DNA of 64,000 nt, from NCBI RefSeq assembly GCF_023073415.1, contig NZ_JADPJL010000083.1:54371-118370 (forward strand). The letters run 5' to 3'. Of the stretch, positions 16,600 through 25,517 are shown piece after piece (the stretch's first letter is position 1; each line of letters opens with the position of its first letter). Below the pieces are notes generated by a model. The model worked only from the letters and a program-made list of their open reading frames with translations. It was not told where the DNA came from and did no database searches. The stretch comes from Bradyrhizobium sp. 190 (GTDB lineage Bacteria; Pseudomonadota; Alphaproteobacteria; Rhizobiales; Xanthobacteraceae). Made by a program: the position numbers and the translations under genes.

Positions 16600-17182
16600 A
16601 TTTTTCAACCCCGATCCGGGATTATTTACTGCCCACCGACGAAGAGATTGATCGAAGCCTGTTAAGTTTGCCCAAAAGATCGCTGCGATACCGAAAGAAA
16701 TTGCGAACGAAGCTCGCCCCGCGGAGCCGCCGCCGGTCGCCTCCCGTGCGGCGCCGCCGGCCGCAGCCGAGGTTAGCAGCCAGAGCCTGCCTCCCCCGCT
16801 TCCCATCGGCAGGCAGCCCGATCCGGACATCCCGCCTGCCCCGCCTACCGACGCAGGCGGCAAAACAGGTTCGTAACGCAGAAGAAATCGCAGGAGGCAT
16901 CATCATGAAGTCGCTGCGCAGCATCGATGGTTGCCCAGCACGCGGATTTATCGTTACGGTCTATGGATCAAATCCGTGGAACGCCATGCTGACAATACGA
17001 CTGGAAGCCGGCCCCCCGCATCGATCGCGAGCTCTGGTGTTCGCGGGTGCACGACATCGGCGTGCGGCTCAGAAACGACTTCGACGTTGCTGATCAATCA
17101 ACCATCTCGACAAACGGTTCGACGTAGTCGCTCTGTTCCAAGAGAGCTTGCGCCAGCGGAGCGCACGTCGGATATCCCTGAT
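16600..17182. other. Spacer with decayed proline-rich coding remnant
   Basis: From about 16653 to the TAA at 16874-16876 one plus frame reads as a plausible Ala/Pro-rich protein end (RPAEPPPVASRAAPPAAAEV and onward) but has a stop and no start upstream, so it looks like the 3' remnant of a lost gene. A short ORF with a strong Shine-Dalgarno follows (annotated separately). Confidence 0.35.
16905..17093 (+). CDS. Possible 62-residue basic ORF
   Basis: ATG 16905 is preceded by AGGAGG at ideal spacing. The product (MKSLRSIDGCPARGF...) has no recognised domain, signal or membrane segment and ends in an Arg-rich tail. It could be a real small gene, a leader for the downstream gene, or a fragment. 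The strong ribosome-binding site is the only positive evidence. Confidence 0.3.
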   Translation: MKSLRSIDGCPARGFIVTVYGSNPWNAMLTIRLEAGPPHRSRALVFAGARHRRAAQKRLRRC

Positions 17183-18712
17183 ATGGCAGTCTCAGCCAAC
17201 AATACCTCGCCTTCCGGATCTGGTCCGTTAGCTCAACCATTCCGCCTCCTGGGAATCGATCCTGGCGCAACAGCCTTGGAGATCGAGGCCGCTCTGGCTC
17301 GGGCACGAGAGACGCGTATCGCGCCGGAGAAGGACTTGGCGAAAGCCTATGCAAACCTCCTGGACCCTGTCCGGCGCCTGCCGGGCGAGCTCTCCTATCC
17401 CTTCGGCTGCACGCCCGATCGCGTCGATTTCTTTTACGCCGAACTGCCTGCCGACGCTTCCGACGAAGACATACTGCAAACGTCGGCTCAGTTTGCACCG
17501 CTCTCAAGGGCCAATTTCATTGCACGTTACGCGGCTCGCCGCGGCGCGTCGAGCGAACTGCTCCTTGCCTTGATTGACGCGCACAATTCCATCGATGCCA
17601 TGGAAATCTATCAAGCCCTGCAGGCGCTCCGGCATCAAGCCGGCTGGGCCCCACCATCGCTAGCGAGCGTAAGGGATGGCTTGAACGATCTGCTCAACAC
17701 ACATTGCGTGGCCGTTATCGACGCCTACGACCCGGTCGAAAGTGCCGCAGGACCGCTGCTCGAGGCCACTCGCCGGATCCTTGCAACGCGCGAACAGCCG
17801 CTCATCCAGACGCATTCCCTCCTGCTGGCAGCCTATCGGCGCGCCATTGGAGAGATGCGCTCCAACGCTGACCAGCAGGTCGACAATGCCTGCCAATCGT
17901 TCGAGCAACGGCCGGACGATGCCTCCTCGATGAAGGGACTGGCCGAGGCGCTGCATCTGTGGGCCTCGTTCTGCGAGCCCGTGTTGTTGCTGGACGCGCA
18001 CCAGGGGTTCAGCGAGCCGGAGATGAACGTCACTCCCGATCGCATCTTTGGCTTGCTCGGCGTTCTGAGCCGCCAACACCATTACCCCAGGGTGCAGGAG
18101 GTTCTGGATCACGCGCTTGACGCTTTCGGATCAATTCCGGATGCGGCCGCACGGCTCGATGAAGTCGGAGAAATACTGCGCGATATGCGGCGCGCCGCTT
18201 CGAACGATATCGGTCCGGACCAGGATCTTACGGTGCCTGCAGCAAACCGCGGCTTCCGTCACATCAAGAAAGCCATGCTCGCGGCTGCGGCGCTGCTGGC
18301 CATGCTTGGACTTCTGGGTGCGTACTGGACTCTGGAACTTGGAGCAACATTCTCTGTCGCCTCGGCACCTAATCCGCCTCAGCCGAAAACGGAACCGGAG
18401 TTGCTTCCCCCGGTCGGCAAAGGCCAACGCTTTCCGCGAGAATATGTTCGTTACTGTCATTTTCAGGAAGAACGGCTGCGTGTGGTCAAGCAGCAGGTCC
18501 GGGGGCCCGAAGACATCCGCGCCTATAACGCACTTGCAAATGACTACAATTCACGCTGCTCCGATTTCTTGTATCAGGACGAAGACTTCCGGCTTGTGAA
18601 GGAAGAAGTCATCGCGAAGCGAAAGCTTCTAGAAGCCGACGCGGAGCGCATCCTCTCGGCGTGGCCATGGCACAAGAATGCCGGCGGAGCACCGGCGGCA
18701 TCGTCCAGATAA
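17183..18712 (+). CDS. J-domain-like membrane-anchored hypothetical protein
   Basis: About 509 residues from ATG 17183; the frame is open back to 16931, but the upstream part is low-complexity and looks non-coding. The N-terminus (PFRLLGIDPGATALEIEAALARARE, then AYANLLDPVRRLPGELSYPFG) resembles a degenerate DnaJ-type helical bundle without the HPD tripeptide. A helical repeat region follows, then one membrane span (AMLAAAALLAMLGLLGAYWTL, about residue 365-385), a Pro-rich linker and a charged C-terminal helical domain containing YVRYCHFQEERLR. Topology predicts a cytosolic N-terminus and periplasmic C-terminus. Function unknown. Confidence 0.6.
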   Translation: MAVSANNTSPSGSGPLAQPFRLLGIDPGATALEIEAALARARETRIAPEKDLAKAYANLLDPVRRLPGELSYPFGCTPDRVDFFYAELPADASDEDILQTSAQFAPLSRANFIARYAARRGASSELLLALIDAHNSIDAMEIYQALQALRHQAGWAPPSLASVRDGLNDLLNTHCVAVIDAYDPVESAAGPLLEATRRILATREQPLIQTHSLLLAAYRRAIGEMRSNADQQVDNACQSFEQRPDDASSMKGLAEALHLWASFCEPVLLLDAHQGFSEPEMNVTPDRIFGLLGVLSRQHHYPRVQEVLDHALDAFGSIPDAAARLDEVGEILRDMRRAASNDIGPDQDLTVPAANRGFRHIKKAMLAAAALLAMLGLLGAYWTLELGATFSVASAPNPPQPKTEPELLPPVGKGQRFPREYVRYCHFQEERLRVVKQQVRGPEDIRAYNALANDYNSRCSDFLYQDEDFRLVKEEVIAKRKLLEADAERILSAWPWHKNAGGAPAASSR

Positions 18713-18982
18713 GCCGATTTCGCAACGTGCCGCGTATCAGGGTTGATCGTTCAGCATCCGTTCAGCGATCGTGCTGCCTTCTGCGAAATGGCGGCGATGG
18801 TTCGAGCATTCGAGATCGACGGTACATCACGCAAGCGCCAGAGCGAGGTTCCCGATTTAACGTTTTGCGCGGGTATCAAGCTTAACGCACGAGTTGCGTT
18901 GCGAACGACGCGCGGGAAACTATGGTTGTTTTTGAGTTACCGTATTCGGCCAAATTGATTGTATGAACTCGCGGAGTATTTC

Positions 18983-19147
18983 GTGAAGCGCCAGCGTTTG
19001 AGCAAACCAAAAGATATCAGGGAATTGCCGGTCGAGAAGTCGCTGAGCGACCGCTACGCAGAAGTGGTGAGGCTGCGCCAGGCGGTGTTCCGAACCCAGG
19101 CCGCGCTACGGGCGCCGGCCCATGTCAACCGGCTAGCCTCGAAGTAG
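18983..19147 (+). CDS. Small basic protein with RYxEVxxLR motif (copy A)
   Basis: 54 residues from GTG 18983, with GGAG six bases upstream; the frame extends to TTG 18959. The sequence MKRQRLSKPKDIREL is followed by LSDRYAEVVRLRQAVFRTQA, an amphipathic helix. A very similar layout (basic KR-rich start, then RYxEVxxLR) occurs on the minus strand at 41800-41958. No known domain. It may be a nucleic-acid-binding or regulatory microprotein. Confidence 0.5.
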   Translation: MKRQRLSKPKDIRELPVEKSLSDRYAEVVRLRQAVFRTQAALRAPAHVNRLASK

Positions 19148-19151
19148 CGTC

Positions 19152-19259
19152 ATGCGCTCAGGCGCTGCCAGGTTCGTCTACCTGTTTGCCATCGCCGCAG
19201 CCATGATCGGCTGGTCGTGGCTGCTTCTGCATAGCCTCGCCTGGGCATTTGACTTCTAG
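19152..19259 (+). CDS. 35-residue single-span membrane peptide
   Basis: ATG 19152 to TAG 19259, five bases after the preceding small gene. The product MRSGAARFVYLFAIAAAMIG continues WSWLLLHSLAWAFDF: a short basic N-terminus and one transmembrane helix. A second peptide of the same type (AVAIAMAGWLFLIVWIV) is encoded at 57980-58066. Such small membrane peptides are usually missed by annotation. Function unknown. Confidence 0.45.
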   Translation: MRSGAARFVYLFAIAAAMIGWSWLLLHSLAWAFDF

Positions 19260-19297
19260 GGCGTGCGGGCGAGATCGCGCCGGATCGAACCTTGCGC

Positions 19298-19600
19298 TTA
19301 ATCGCAGACTCTCACCGATCTTTGCCGCCAGCCCCTGAGGGTCCATACCCGACGCAGCGCATAGCATGCACCATCGCCGCGGTAGGCCCATGGACCGTAC
19401 TCGGCATACTCGCCATAGCCGAACGGATAATCGTAGCCATCGTCAAATGGATGACCGTAGAGGCGCGCGTAGCCATACCCGCCCGCATAGGCAAACCCGC
19501 GAAATCCCGGGGCGACGACAAACGTGCCGCCGGCCGCTGCGATCTCGGGGACGATCAGCGCGAGGACAAGCACAAACAGAGCTGAATGTGCCTTACGCAT
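19298..19600 (-). CDS. Small secreted Gly/Tyr-rich protein
   Basis: 100 residues. A Sec signal peptide is evident (MRKAHSALFVLVLALIVPEIAAAGG, cleavage after AAA). The mature part is rich in Gly, Tyr, Phe and Ala with YxGG/GYG repeats and two cysteines near the C-terminus (GDGACYALRRVW and VRVCD) that could pair. Similar small exported proteins are common in Bradyrhizobium with no known role. It ends 8 bp inside the start of the PilZ gene's stop region on the same strand (19593), consistent with cotranscription. Confidence 0.6.
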   Translation of the reverse strand: MRKAHSALFVLVLALIVPEIAAAGGTFVVAPGFRGFAYAGGYGYARLYGHPFDDGYDYPFGYGEYAEYGPWAYRGDGACYALRRVWTLRGWRQRSVRVCD

Positions 19601-20120
19601 ATTCCAGTGTCCTGGCGCCGCTCCGGGGTGCCGAATGTTGCGACCGGGCCGTGGCCAGCTGGTCGATGAACTGGGCGCCGAATTCGCATCCGATGCCCCA
19701 CGCCAGGCGGCACAGGCGCGGACGGCCTGCTGAAAGGATCAGAGTGAACTCCGCAGGCATATCGAGATTTTCAACGATGACCCGCACACCGCCATCAGAT
19801 ATGTCTGTGATCGTGCAGTCGCGCGGCAGAGAACCGACCCCAAACTGAATTTTTGCCGTCCCGTGACAAGAGCGACGTTCGCTTTTTCGCCGGTCCGCAA
19901 ACACCCTACCCGCCCGTCCTTGTTGATTTTGTCTTTCAGCAATCTTATCGAAAATCCGTTGGGTTTCGCCTAAACGATCGGTCCGCAATCGATAGTTTCC
20001 CTTATTGGAAAGTTTACCGCCACAGCTGGCCGACAAAGGCTTGGCAAAACCTGTGACTTTTCCGTCCCAAGGTAAGGTTAAAGATTCAATTATCTCGAAA
20101 GTAGCCCTGAACCGGTACAA
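19593..20120 (-). CDS. PilZ-domain protein (c-di-GMP binding candidate)
   Basis: Up to 175 residues; the true start is uncertain. ATG 20120 gives a long, non-conserved N-terminus, and GTG 19904 would begin right at the domain. The PilZ motifs are present: RRKSERR (RxxxR-type) and about 30 residues later DISDGGVRV (D/N-x-S-x-x-G), then VENLDMPAEFTLIL and a C-terminal RLAWGIGCEFGAQFID. PilZ proteins bind cyclic di-GMP and adjust motility, adhesion or polysaccharide production. No fused effector domain is visible, so it probably works through a partner. It overlaps the next gene by 8 bp. Confidence 0.78.
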   Translation of the reverse strand: MYRFRATFEIIESLTLPWDGKVTGFAKPLSASCGGKLSNKGNYRLRTDRLGETQRIFDKIAERQNQQGRAGRVFADRRKSERRSCHGTAKIQFGVGSLPRDCTITDISDGGVRVIVENLDMPAEFTLILSAGRPRLCRLAWGIGCEFGAQFIDQLATARSQHSAPRSGARTLEYA

Positions 20121-20349
20121 AGTGCCAAAATGAGAAGGGCACAGCTATCAAACGCGGTATTGCGGCGATATGTATCGCGATCATTCAGCAGCTGGCATCA
20201 CGAAGGGTTATTCAAACCGATCCAAATCTACGGCAGATTTACCGATGGATTTGTTTCCAGAAGCTCTTAAAAGTAGGAACCCGCCGAGGTTACTTGCACG
20301 GAAAAGCGTCATATATGGTTACTTTGCTTAATCACTTTGCGGTGGGGTT

Positions 20350-21045
20350 ATGAATTTTCAACGCGTCATTGGCCTTGCGGACTACTATTCTCGCAGCAAA
20401 GGCAAGTTCTATCCTTGGGGTTTTGCGATGAACGGCATGACCTCCAGATTGGAGGCCACGCGCCAGATCATTCACGGGCTCGCCATTGATAGAATTGTCG
20501 AAACTGGAACATTTCGTGGCACGACGGCTGAATGGTTTGCTCAATTTGGCCTTCCATTCGAAACCGTCGAGCTTGCGGAACGCTATTGGACTTTTTCACG
20601 AGCCCGGCTGGCCAGATTCACGAACGCGAAAGTTTACTTGCAATCCTCGGTCCCATTCTTGAAGGAACGGATTGCCCTCGGATCGGTGGAGAAGGACGCT
20701 CGACAACTTTTCTATCTAGATTCTCATTGGGAAAATCATCTTCCCTTGCGGGAGGAACTCGAATTGATTTTCAGTCACTACACCAACGCCGTCGTCCTGA
20801 TCGACGATTTCAAGGTGGAGGACGATGCGGGTTATGGCTTTGACCACTATGCGCCAGACAAGGAGTTGACCCTCGCCTATGTTCGGAGTTCCGGTCTCTC
20901 AAAACTATCTTGTTTCTACCCTACAACTCGATCAAAGGAAGAAACTGGAGCAAGAAGGGGTTGGGTGGTCTTGACTTCAAATCCCGGAATGGCCGAACAA
21001 TTGAGGACGATGTCCTTGCTGCGAGAATATCCGCTCAAGACATAG
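20350..21045 (+). CDS. Methyltransferase-fold hypothetical protein
   Basis: 231 residues from ATG 20350. The stretch IDRIVETGTFRGTTAEWFAQ (about 46-65) resembles a SAM-binding glycine motif and VETVELAE the acidic strand 2 of class I methyltransferases; YLDSHWE and AVVLIDDFKVEDDAGYGFD follow, as in FkbM- or cephalosporin-hydroxylase-like proteins found in glycan clusters. The catalytic details are unclear and no substrate can be assigned. Base composition appears lower in GC than the neighbours. It is transcribed alone. Confidence 0.55.
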   Translation: MNFQRVIGLADYYSRSKGKFYPWGFAMNGMTSRLEATRQIIHGLAIDRIVETGTFRGTTAEWFAQFGLPFETVELAERYWTFSRARLARFTNAKVYLQSSVPFLKERIALGSVEKDARQLFYLDSHWENHLPLREELELIFSHYTNAVVLIDDFKVEDDAGYGFDHYAPDKELTLAYVRSSGLSKLSCFYPTTRSKEETGARRGWVVLTSNPGMAEQLRTMSLLREYPLKT

Positions 21046-21756
21046 ATTCGGCAATTTGGAGCGGCGTCGTTTTCCAGATTGATTTCGGAGCTTATCTGGA
21101 TGCAAGCACGGATCAGACAAATACTCCGTGTCATTGAAGGCGGGCCGGCGCATCTACGCTTGCCGACCAGATTTCATGCCATCGCCGGTTCTGATGATAG
21201 CGCGCCAAAGGCAGCCGCACCGACGTCGGACATCGGTCTTTGGGACCACTGATAAATGCGACCGTTTCACCTTCCGGGGTTCTTTGCCAAACAGGCGCGT
21301 GTTCGGCAACGATCGAAGGGCGACCAGCTTGCTTCGATAATAACCACCTCCCCGCGTCAGCCCCCGAGTTTTTGTCTCGTTTTTTTGACGATTTCGATCT
21401 TCCCACAGGTAGACATGGACCGTGCTCACAGGCGCCGCACGGGTCCGACGGCGCCATAAGGCGGAAAAACGTTTAATTGCCCTTGAAAAAATGATCTAAA
21501 TTTTGGATCATATCCCGGCGCGACAAGCTTCGCCATTTCGATGGAATCATCTCCAGCATTAGAATGGCACGGCCGAGGCCGCTGTCTTGGTGGTCCGAAT
21601 AGGGCTTGCCGCGAAATTGACCTTCCTGTTTCAAAAATGGACAAAAACAGCCTAAAAAACTGATAAACGAATGATTTGGAATGTTGTGCGCCGCCGCGGT
21701 TGACTTGGCTAGAATTCGCAGATATTAATATCTTATTAAATTCCAGGAGTGAAAAA
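21046..21756. other. 711-bp region without a supported gene; contains PEP-CTERM promoter
   Basis: Several short overlapping ORFs occur on both strands but none has a credible start or recognisable sequence. The last 60 bases are AT-rich and hold the promoter described separately. The rest may be degraded coding sequence. Confidence 0.4.
21700..21728 (+). promoter_or_regulatory. Sigma-70-type promoter of PEP-CTERM gene
   Basis: TTGACT (21700-21705), a 17-base spacer and TATTAA (21723-21728) match a vegetative promoter. The -10 lies within a 12-bp palindrome GATATTAATATC (21721-21732). The PEP-CTERM gene at 56557 also has GATATTAA, 28 bases before its start. Confidence 0.5.
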
Positions 21757-22428
21757 ATGAATAAGCTGCTCAAATTTACTGGCGCTGCATTAATTGGCGT
21801 TCTGCTGCAGAGCGGCGCCTCACAGGCGAATGTTCTTCTAAACAGCGGGTTTGAATCAGGGGATTTCACCAGTTGGACGGTGAATACCGGCGGTGACGTT
21901 AGCTATCCTCAGGTCGTTATTGCCTATAATCAAACTGGCGAATATCCGACCGGCGCGTTCGGGGAACCTATCCCCGCAGCTCCCAATGGTGGTAACTCTG
22001 GTGCTTACTTCGTTTCAGACACTGCCACCCAGTCGATCTCCCAGTCGATCAGCCTGACGCAGGGTCAGAACTACCAAGTGAGCTTCGAGATCTACTCCCC
22101 CAACAATGGCCGGAATAACCCATTCGATGCCACTCTCCAGTCGAGCGTGGACGGGGTGCTTTCCCCGCTTTTCACGGCCAAGACTTTGGCGAGCGGATGG
22201 ACCCTCTACTCGGCTATTTTCGCGGCTAGTGCTGGTCCCTATACTTTCTCGCTGAATTTCGATGGACAGGGCATTCCTGCGGCTGACTTTGTGCTCGATA
22301 ACGCGTCGGTGGCGGCTGTCCCTGAGGCATCGACCTGGGCGATGATGATCCTGGGCTTCGTCGGCGTTGGCTTCTTGGCCTATCGCCGTCGGGAAACTTC
22401 GAAGAAGATCGGCTTTCGTCTCGCTTGA
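21757..22428 (+). CDS. PEPxxWA-CTERM exported protein 1
   Basis: 223 residues from ATG 21757, with AGGAG upstream; the frame is open to 21676. It has a Sec signal (KLLKFTGAALIGVLLQSGASQA), then a beta-rich carbohydrate-binding-like domain beginning NVLLNSGFESGDFTSWTV, and the sorting tail VPEASTWAMMILGFVGVGFL + AYRRR. The tail is the target of an exosortase, which anchors or releases the protein at the outer surface in step with polysaccharide production. The motif here reads PEAS rather than the usual PEPS. No exosortase gene is in the window. Confidence 0.88.
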   Translation: MNKLLKFTGAALIGVLLQSGASQANVLLNSGFESGDFTSWTVNTGGDVSYPQVVIAYNQTGEYPTGAFGEPIPAAPNGGNSGAYFVSDTATQSISQSISLTQGQNYQVSFEIYSPNNGRNNPFDATLQSSVDGVLSPLFTAKTLASGWTLYSAIFAASAGPYTFSLNFDGQGIPAADFVLDNASVAAVPEASTWAMMILGFVGVGFLAYRRRETSKKIGFRLA

Positions 22429-22450
22429 TGATTTCAGCCGTGTCTGAATT

Positions 22451-22481
22451 GGAAGCCGCCCAATTGGGCGGCTTCTTTTTT
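22451..22481 (+). terminator. Intrinsic terminator after PEP-CTERM gene 1
   Basis: GAAGCCGCCCAATTGGGCGGCTTC is a perfect self-complementary stem (22451-22474) followed by TTTTTT, 22 bases after the stop codon. Confidence 0.9.
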
Positions 22482-23014
22482 GTCCGGCGGCTGATCGTAC
22501 AAGGCGAATTCTAGATCCAGCCGCGCCCACATCAGCGATTTTATTTTATTGATTAAATCGAGCCCATTTTTTAATCGGATTAATAGCAGAATTTTTGCGC
22601 CTAACGGGCTGATTTTGCAGTTAATTTCGAAGCAGATTAGGAACCGTCGCAAGGAAATCTTGTTTCGGATGTTTAATTCAGTGCGCTCTTGAGCTTGGTC
22701 CTCGGTGGGAGGCTTGTGCATGTTCCAGTAGGACGAACAGCCATCATAACCATGGTAGCACCAACCCAACTGCGCATGCTCGCCAAGCCCGGAAGGATGG
22801 TCGTAAGAAACGTTGGGCCCGTGACCATACGCGCCAGCGTAGAGCCCGAAAAAGCAAGCGCTCCCCGACCGTCGTCCTCCGCGTTGCTCGCGCGTAATCC
22901 TGCAGTCAGCCATGAGGATCGACACGCGAAACCATTCACCCGGGTGTTTCGCCACGGTAAGGTTAAGCCACCAATTCATTCGCGCGGAAGCGAACGCCAT
23001 TGCACAAGTTCAGC
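22482..23014. other. 533-bp spacer between PEP-CTERM gene and VanZ-like gene
   Basis: Apart from the possible decayed gene at 22680-22913, I see no gene. The left part is AT-rich. Confidence 0.4.
22680..22913 (-). pseudogene. Possible decayed small secreted protein
   Basis: One minus frame reads AYGHGPNVSYDHPSGLGEHA and continues QLGWCYHGYDGCSSYWN, a composition like small exported cysteine proteins. The signal-peptide-like ALAFSGSTLA lies just upstream in a different frame. This suggests a frameshift joining the two parts. No intact start-to-stop version exists. It could also be chance. Confidence 0.3.
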
Positions 23015-23419
23015 ATGAACCGGAAAATCGTCACCCAATTAATTACGATAGCTGCATGGGTTGCCATCACCGCGATCGCTTACGCGACGCTGACGCACGT
23101 CGGGTTCGTGTACTCGATCTATTTCAAGCTTGCACCGATCTTGATGGGTCCGGAAATGAGGACTTATGCCCATTTCGAGCATGTCCTGGCGTTCGCCGTG
23201 CTCGGCGCGTTGTTTGCCTACGCCTACCCCCAAAAACTGCTGCTGGTTTGTTGTGTGGTGCTCGGCGGCGCCGTCCTTCTCGAACTTGCGCAGACCATGA
23301 CGACGGACCGGCATGGCACAATGGTCGATGCGCTGGAGAAAATGGCAGGCGGAGCGGCCGGCATCCTTTTCGCGAGGATCACGCATCGGCTGTGGTTCGC
23401 CAAGGATAAACCGTCCTGA
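23015..23419 (+). CDS. VanZ-like family membrane protein
   Basis: 134 residues from ATG 23015 (a TTG at 23000 is also in frame). It has four membrane segments. The family signature is clear: HFEHVLAFAVLGALFAYAYP (about 48-67), then LLELAQ, then TDRHGTMVDALEKMAGGAAGI, matching the acidic and glycine positions of VanZ domains. VanZ proteins include a teicoplanin-resistance factor, but most are uncharacterised; in polysaccharide and exosortase-rich genomes they are often near envelope genes. It probably acts in the inner membrane. Transcribed alone. Confidence 0.75.
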   Translation: MNRKIVTQLITIAAWVAITAIAYATLTHVGFVYSIYFKLAPILMGPEMRTYAHFEHVLAFAVLGALFAYAYPQKLLLVCCVVLGGAVLLELAQTMTTDRHGTMVDALEKMAGGAAGILFARITHRLWFAKDKPS

Positions 23420-23656
23420 GCGATTGACGGGCCTTCCTGACTTAAGCCGCTGGTTGCGGCTGTAAAATGCCCAATTCCCGATATGATGCTTCGCCGCGGC
23501 TAGCAGTCCGATCTCACGTCAGGGTCCCAACTCCAAATAAGCGCCAGGGTGATAGCCGTGAGGTGCACGTGCAACGAAGTGTTATCCCCACCGGAGATTG
23601 ACTCTAATTAAACAAACGTGTTTAGGGATAATACAACCAATAATAAATGGGGAATT

Positions 23657-23997
23657 ATGCGATTTTCGTCGCTGGGTTTGATCACTCGGAACTGCGCTTG
23701 CGCTGACCTCTTTTGTCAGCAGCGGCTCGGCAGTCGTCACGTTTAATCAGAATCTGGCCTCGGGCTGGACTCAGGGAAGCGGCACCAGCAACGGATCCTC
23801 TTGCCGAAACTTCGGGAGAAGCCAGCGCACGGGGCTGTAGGCCTACAAATTGTGACGGGTGAAGTTGCGGCAACCAACGCTTGCCCGGCCCGAAAAATAC
23901 CGGCCATGCGATATTCTACACCGTGAGCAAAGATTTCTTAGGCAAAGATTCGGTTCAAGTCGAATTCGAAACGAGCGATAACAGGATACCAGTCTGA
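23657..23997 (+). pseudogene. Frameshifted exported protein (PEP-CTERM-like relic)
   Basis: ATG 23657 follows GGGG and starts MRFSSLGLIT, then the frame breaks. In the next frame the text continues TALALTSFVSSGSAVVTFNQ and NLASGWTQGSGTSNG, a signal peptide end and the opening of an exported beta-rich domain. Further on a third frame reads NTGHAIFYTVSKDFLGKDSV and QVEFETSDNRIPV. Three pieces of one protein in three frames indicate at least two indels. No sorting tail remains. It was probably a secreted protein like the PEP-CTERM proteins nearby. Confidence 0.6.
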
Positions 23998-24288
23998 GCT
24001 TTTGATTACCGTCGAGGCAGCCGGCGAAAAGTAGGTCGAAGTCTCCCAAACCTCCGGCATGCCCATAGTCCACAGCCAATCCGATAATCAGCTTAGTTTT
24101 CGCAATCGATGCGTCGCGCCTTTCCGGCATTATGATACCTATTTCATCTGCTCGCGAAACAGTCGATTTTTGGCAGAACGAAGCCAATTTTGTCTACGGC
24201 CGTGGCGGGCGTTCGGCGCCGGCGGCATTTGACCGCCAGGATCTACAGCGTGCAGCGTGCTTTGGTTTAGTCGGGATCGTATCGTCCT

Positions 24289-24909
24289 TTAAATCGGCTG
24301 CGGTCCCAAAAGCCAGACCCACCAAAGGCCGACGGCAAGGTGAGGCCCAAACGAGATGGCCTGCTTGCCGTGCAGGTCATGTCCTTGCGCTCTCAGGATC
24401 AGCAAACTGACCAGAGCGGAGACCACCGCGATCAACAGCAGGCCGGGAATTCCTTCCGCGCCGATCCAAAGGGTGCCCGCCGCGACGAACTTGACGTCGC
24501 CGAAACCCAGGCCGTCAAAACCCCGCAGCCAGCGATAGCCGGCGCGGAACAGCGACGCGGCAGCAAAGACCAGCACAGCCTCAAATCCACGCCACCAGAA
24601 GTCCGCCGGGCCCCACAGATAGGCCTGTAGTGCGCCGCCGGCGGCCAGCGCCAGGACCATGCTGTCCGGAATGATCCCGTAGCGGCCGTCAATGGCGCAA
24701 ACAGCGGCCAACAGAACGACGAGGTAGCAGCCTGCGATGGTGGGCAGTGCCCAGGCGGGATCGCCTGCAAGGCCGATGGCGAACCAGACCGCGCCGGCGA
24801 TCAAGGCCCATGCCACGACAACGTATGGCCGCCCTGGCGAGCGCCATGCCAGCGCTTCGCCAAAAAAGCGGCTGGTACGGTCACTGGTCTTGCGGAGCGC
24901 GCGCATCAT
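24289..24909 (-). CDS. gspO: Prepilin peptidase GspO (A24 family, short form)
   Basis: About 206 residues from ATG 24909, which overlaps the stop of the upstream gsp gene. Multiple membrane helices; the two catalytic aspartates are in AIDGRYGIIPDS and GFGDVKF (GxGD motif). It lacks the N-terminal methyltransferase/zinc domain of full-length PilD, so it is the short, CpaA/TadV-like form. It cleaves the leaders of GspG, H, I, J and K at the inner membrane. It is the last gene of the gspL-M-C/N-O run. Confidence 0.85.
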   Translation of the reverse strand: MMRALRKTSDRTSRFFGEALAWRSPGRPYVVVAWALIAGAVWFAIGLAGDPAWALPTIAGCYLVVLLAAVCAIDGRYGIIPDSMVLALAAGGALQAYLWGPADFWWRGFEAVLVFAAASLFRAGYRWLRGFDGLGFGDVKFVAAGTLWIGAEGIPGLLLIAVVSALVSLLILRAQGHDLHGKQAISFGPHLAVGLWWVWLLGPQPI

Positions 24910-25517
24910 CTCCCGCTCGCATGCAGGGGCACCGTCAACTTCTCGCTCTGCCCCTCCAACACGACGTGCTCGGGGGTCACCGCGGCGACGCGCCAGCCGT
25001 CGATTTGCCCATTGACCTGAACCCACACGCCCAGCGGACTTTGCGTCGTGACCAGGAACGCCTTCGCCAACCCGTCGCTCATGAACACCCCCTTGAGGGT
25101 GATCCCTGCGTCCAAGGTCGCCATCGGCGGCGGTGGCGCGGCGACCGGCTCGGCCGCAACAAAACCCTGCCGGTTCCGTGAGAACAACGGGCGCTGCACG
25201 ATATTCTCAAAGCCCGCGGCGGCGCGCGCTTCGGAGGCCTTGGCGACCGGTCCACTTCTGCCAAACCAGGTCGGGGCCGTGACCGTCGAAAGCTCAAGCG
25301 AAATCACCGCGCTTAGTGTCATCACGCCGACCAGTCCGATCCAGGCCGCAAAGCCCACGATGAGAACGCGCGTCGCAGGCCGCAGCGCCGTCAATTCGCT
25401 CCGGCTGGGCAGGTCGGTCCGCCCGAGCATGGCGGCAAGCCTGGACGCCGCGAATTGCCGCGGTGAACCGGTCATGCCCGACAGCCGAAGCTGGACCATT
25501 TGCGCCAACGACGTCAT
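24906..25517 (-). CDS. GspC/GspN-like type II secretion protein
   Basis: 203 residues from ATG 25517, which overlaps the gspM stop in an ATGA. One membrane span at about 50-72 (TRVLIVGFAAWIGLVGVMTL), then NIVQRPLFSRNRQ and a C-terminal homology-region-like domain (ITLKGVFMSDGLAKAFLV..VWVQVNGQIDGWRV). This fits the inner-membrane protein that bridges the assembly platform to the secretin. No PDZ domain is present, so it is a short GspC, or GspN in some naming. Order and overlap place it in the operon. Confidence 0.72.
   Translation of the reverse strand: MTSLAQMVQLRLSGMTGSPRQFAASRLAAMLGRTDLPSRSELTALRPATRVLIVGFAAWIGLVGVMTLSAVISLELSTVTAPTWFGRSGPVAKASEARAAAGFENIVQRPLFSRNRQGFVAAEPVAAPPPPMATLDAGITLKGVFMSDGLAKAFLVTTQSPLGVWVQVNGQIDGWRVAAVTPEHVVLEGQSEKLTVPLHASGR

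Noticed and set aside
20068..22970. TTAACCTTACC sequences at about 20068-20078 and 22955-22970, considered as CtrA-like sites
   Set aside because: Only a half-match to TTAA-N7-TTAA, and neither is placed at a clear promoter.
24130..24200. Sequence reading FWQNEANF, resembling a dispersed rhizobial repeat
   Set aside because: Only one copy in the window, so the repeat identity cannot be supported here.
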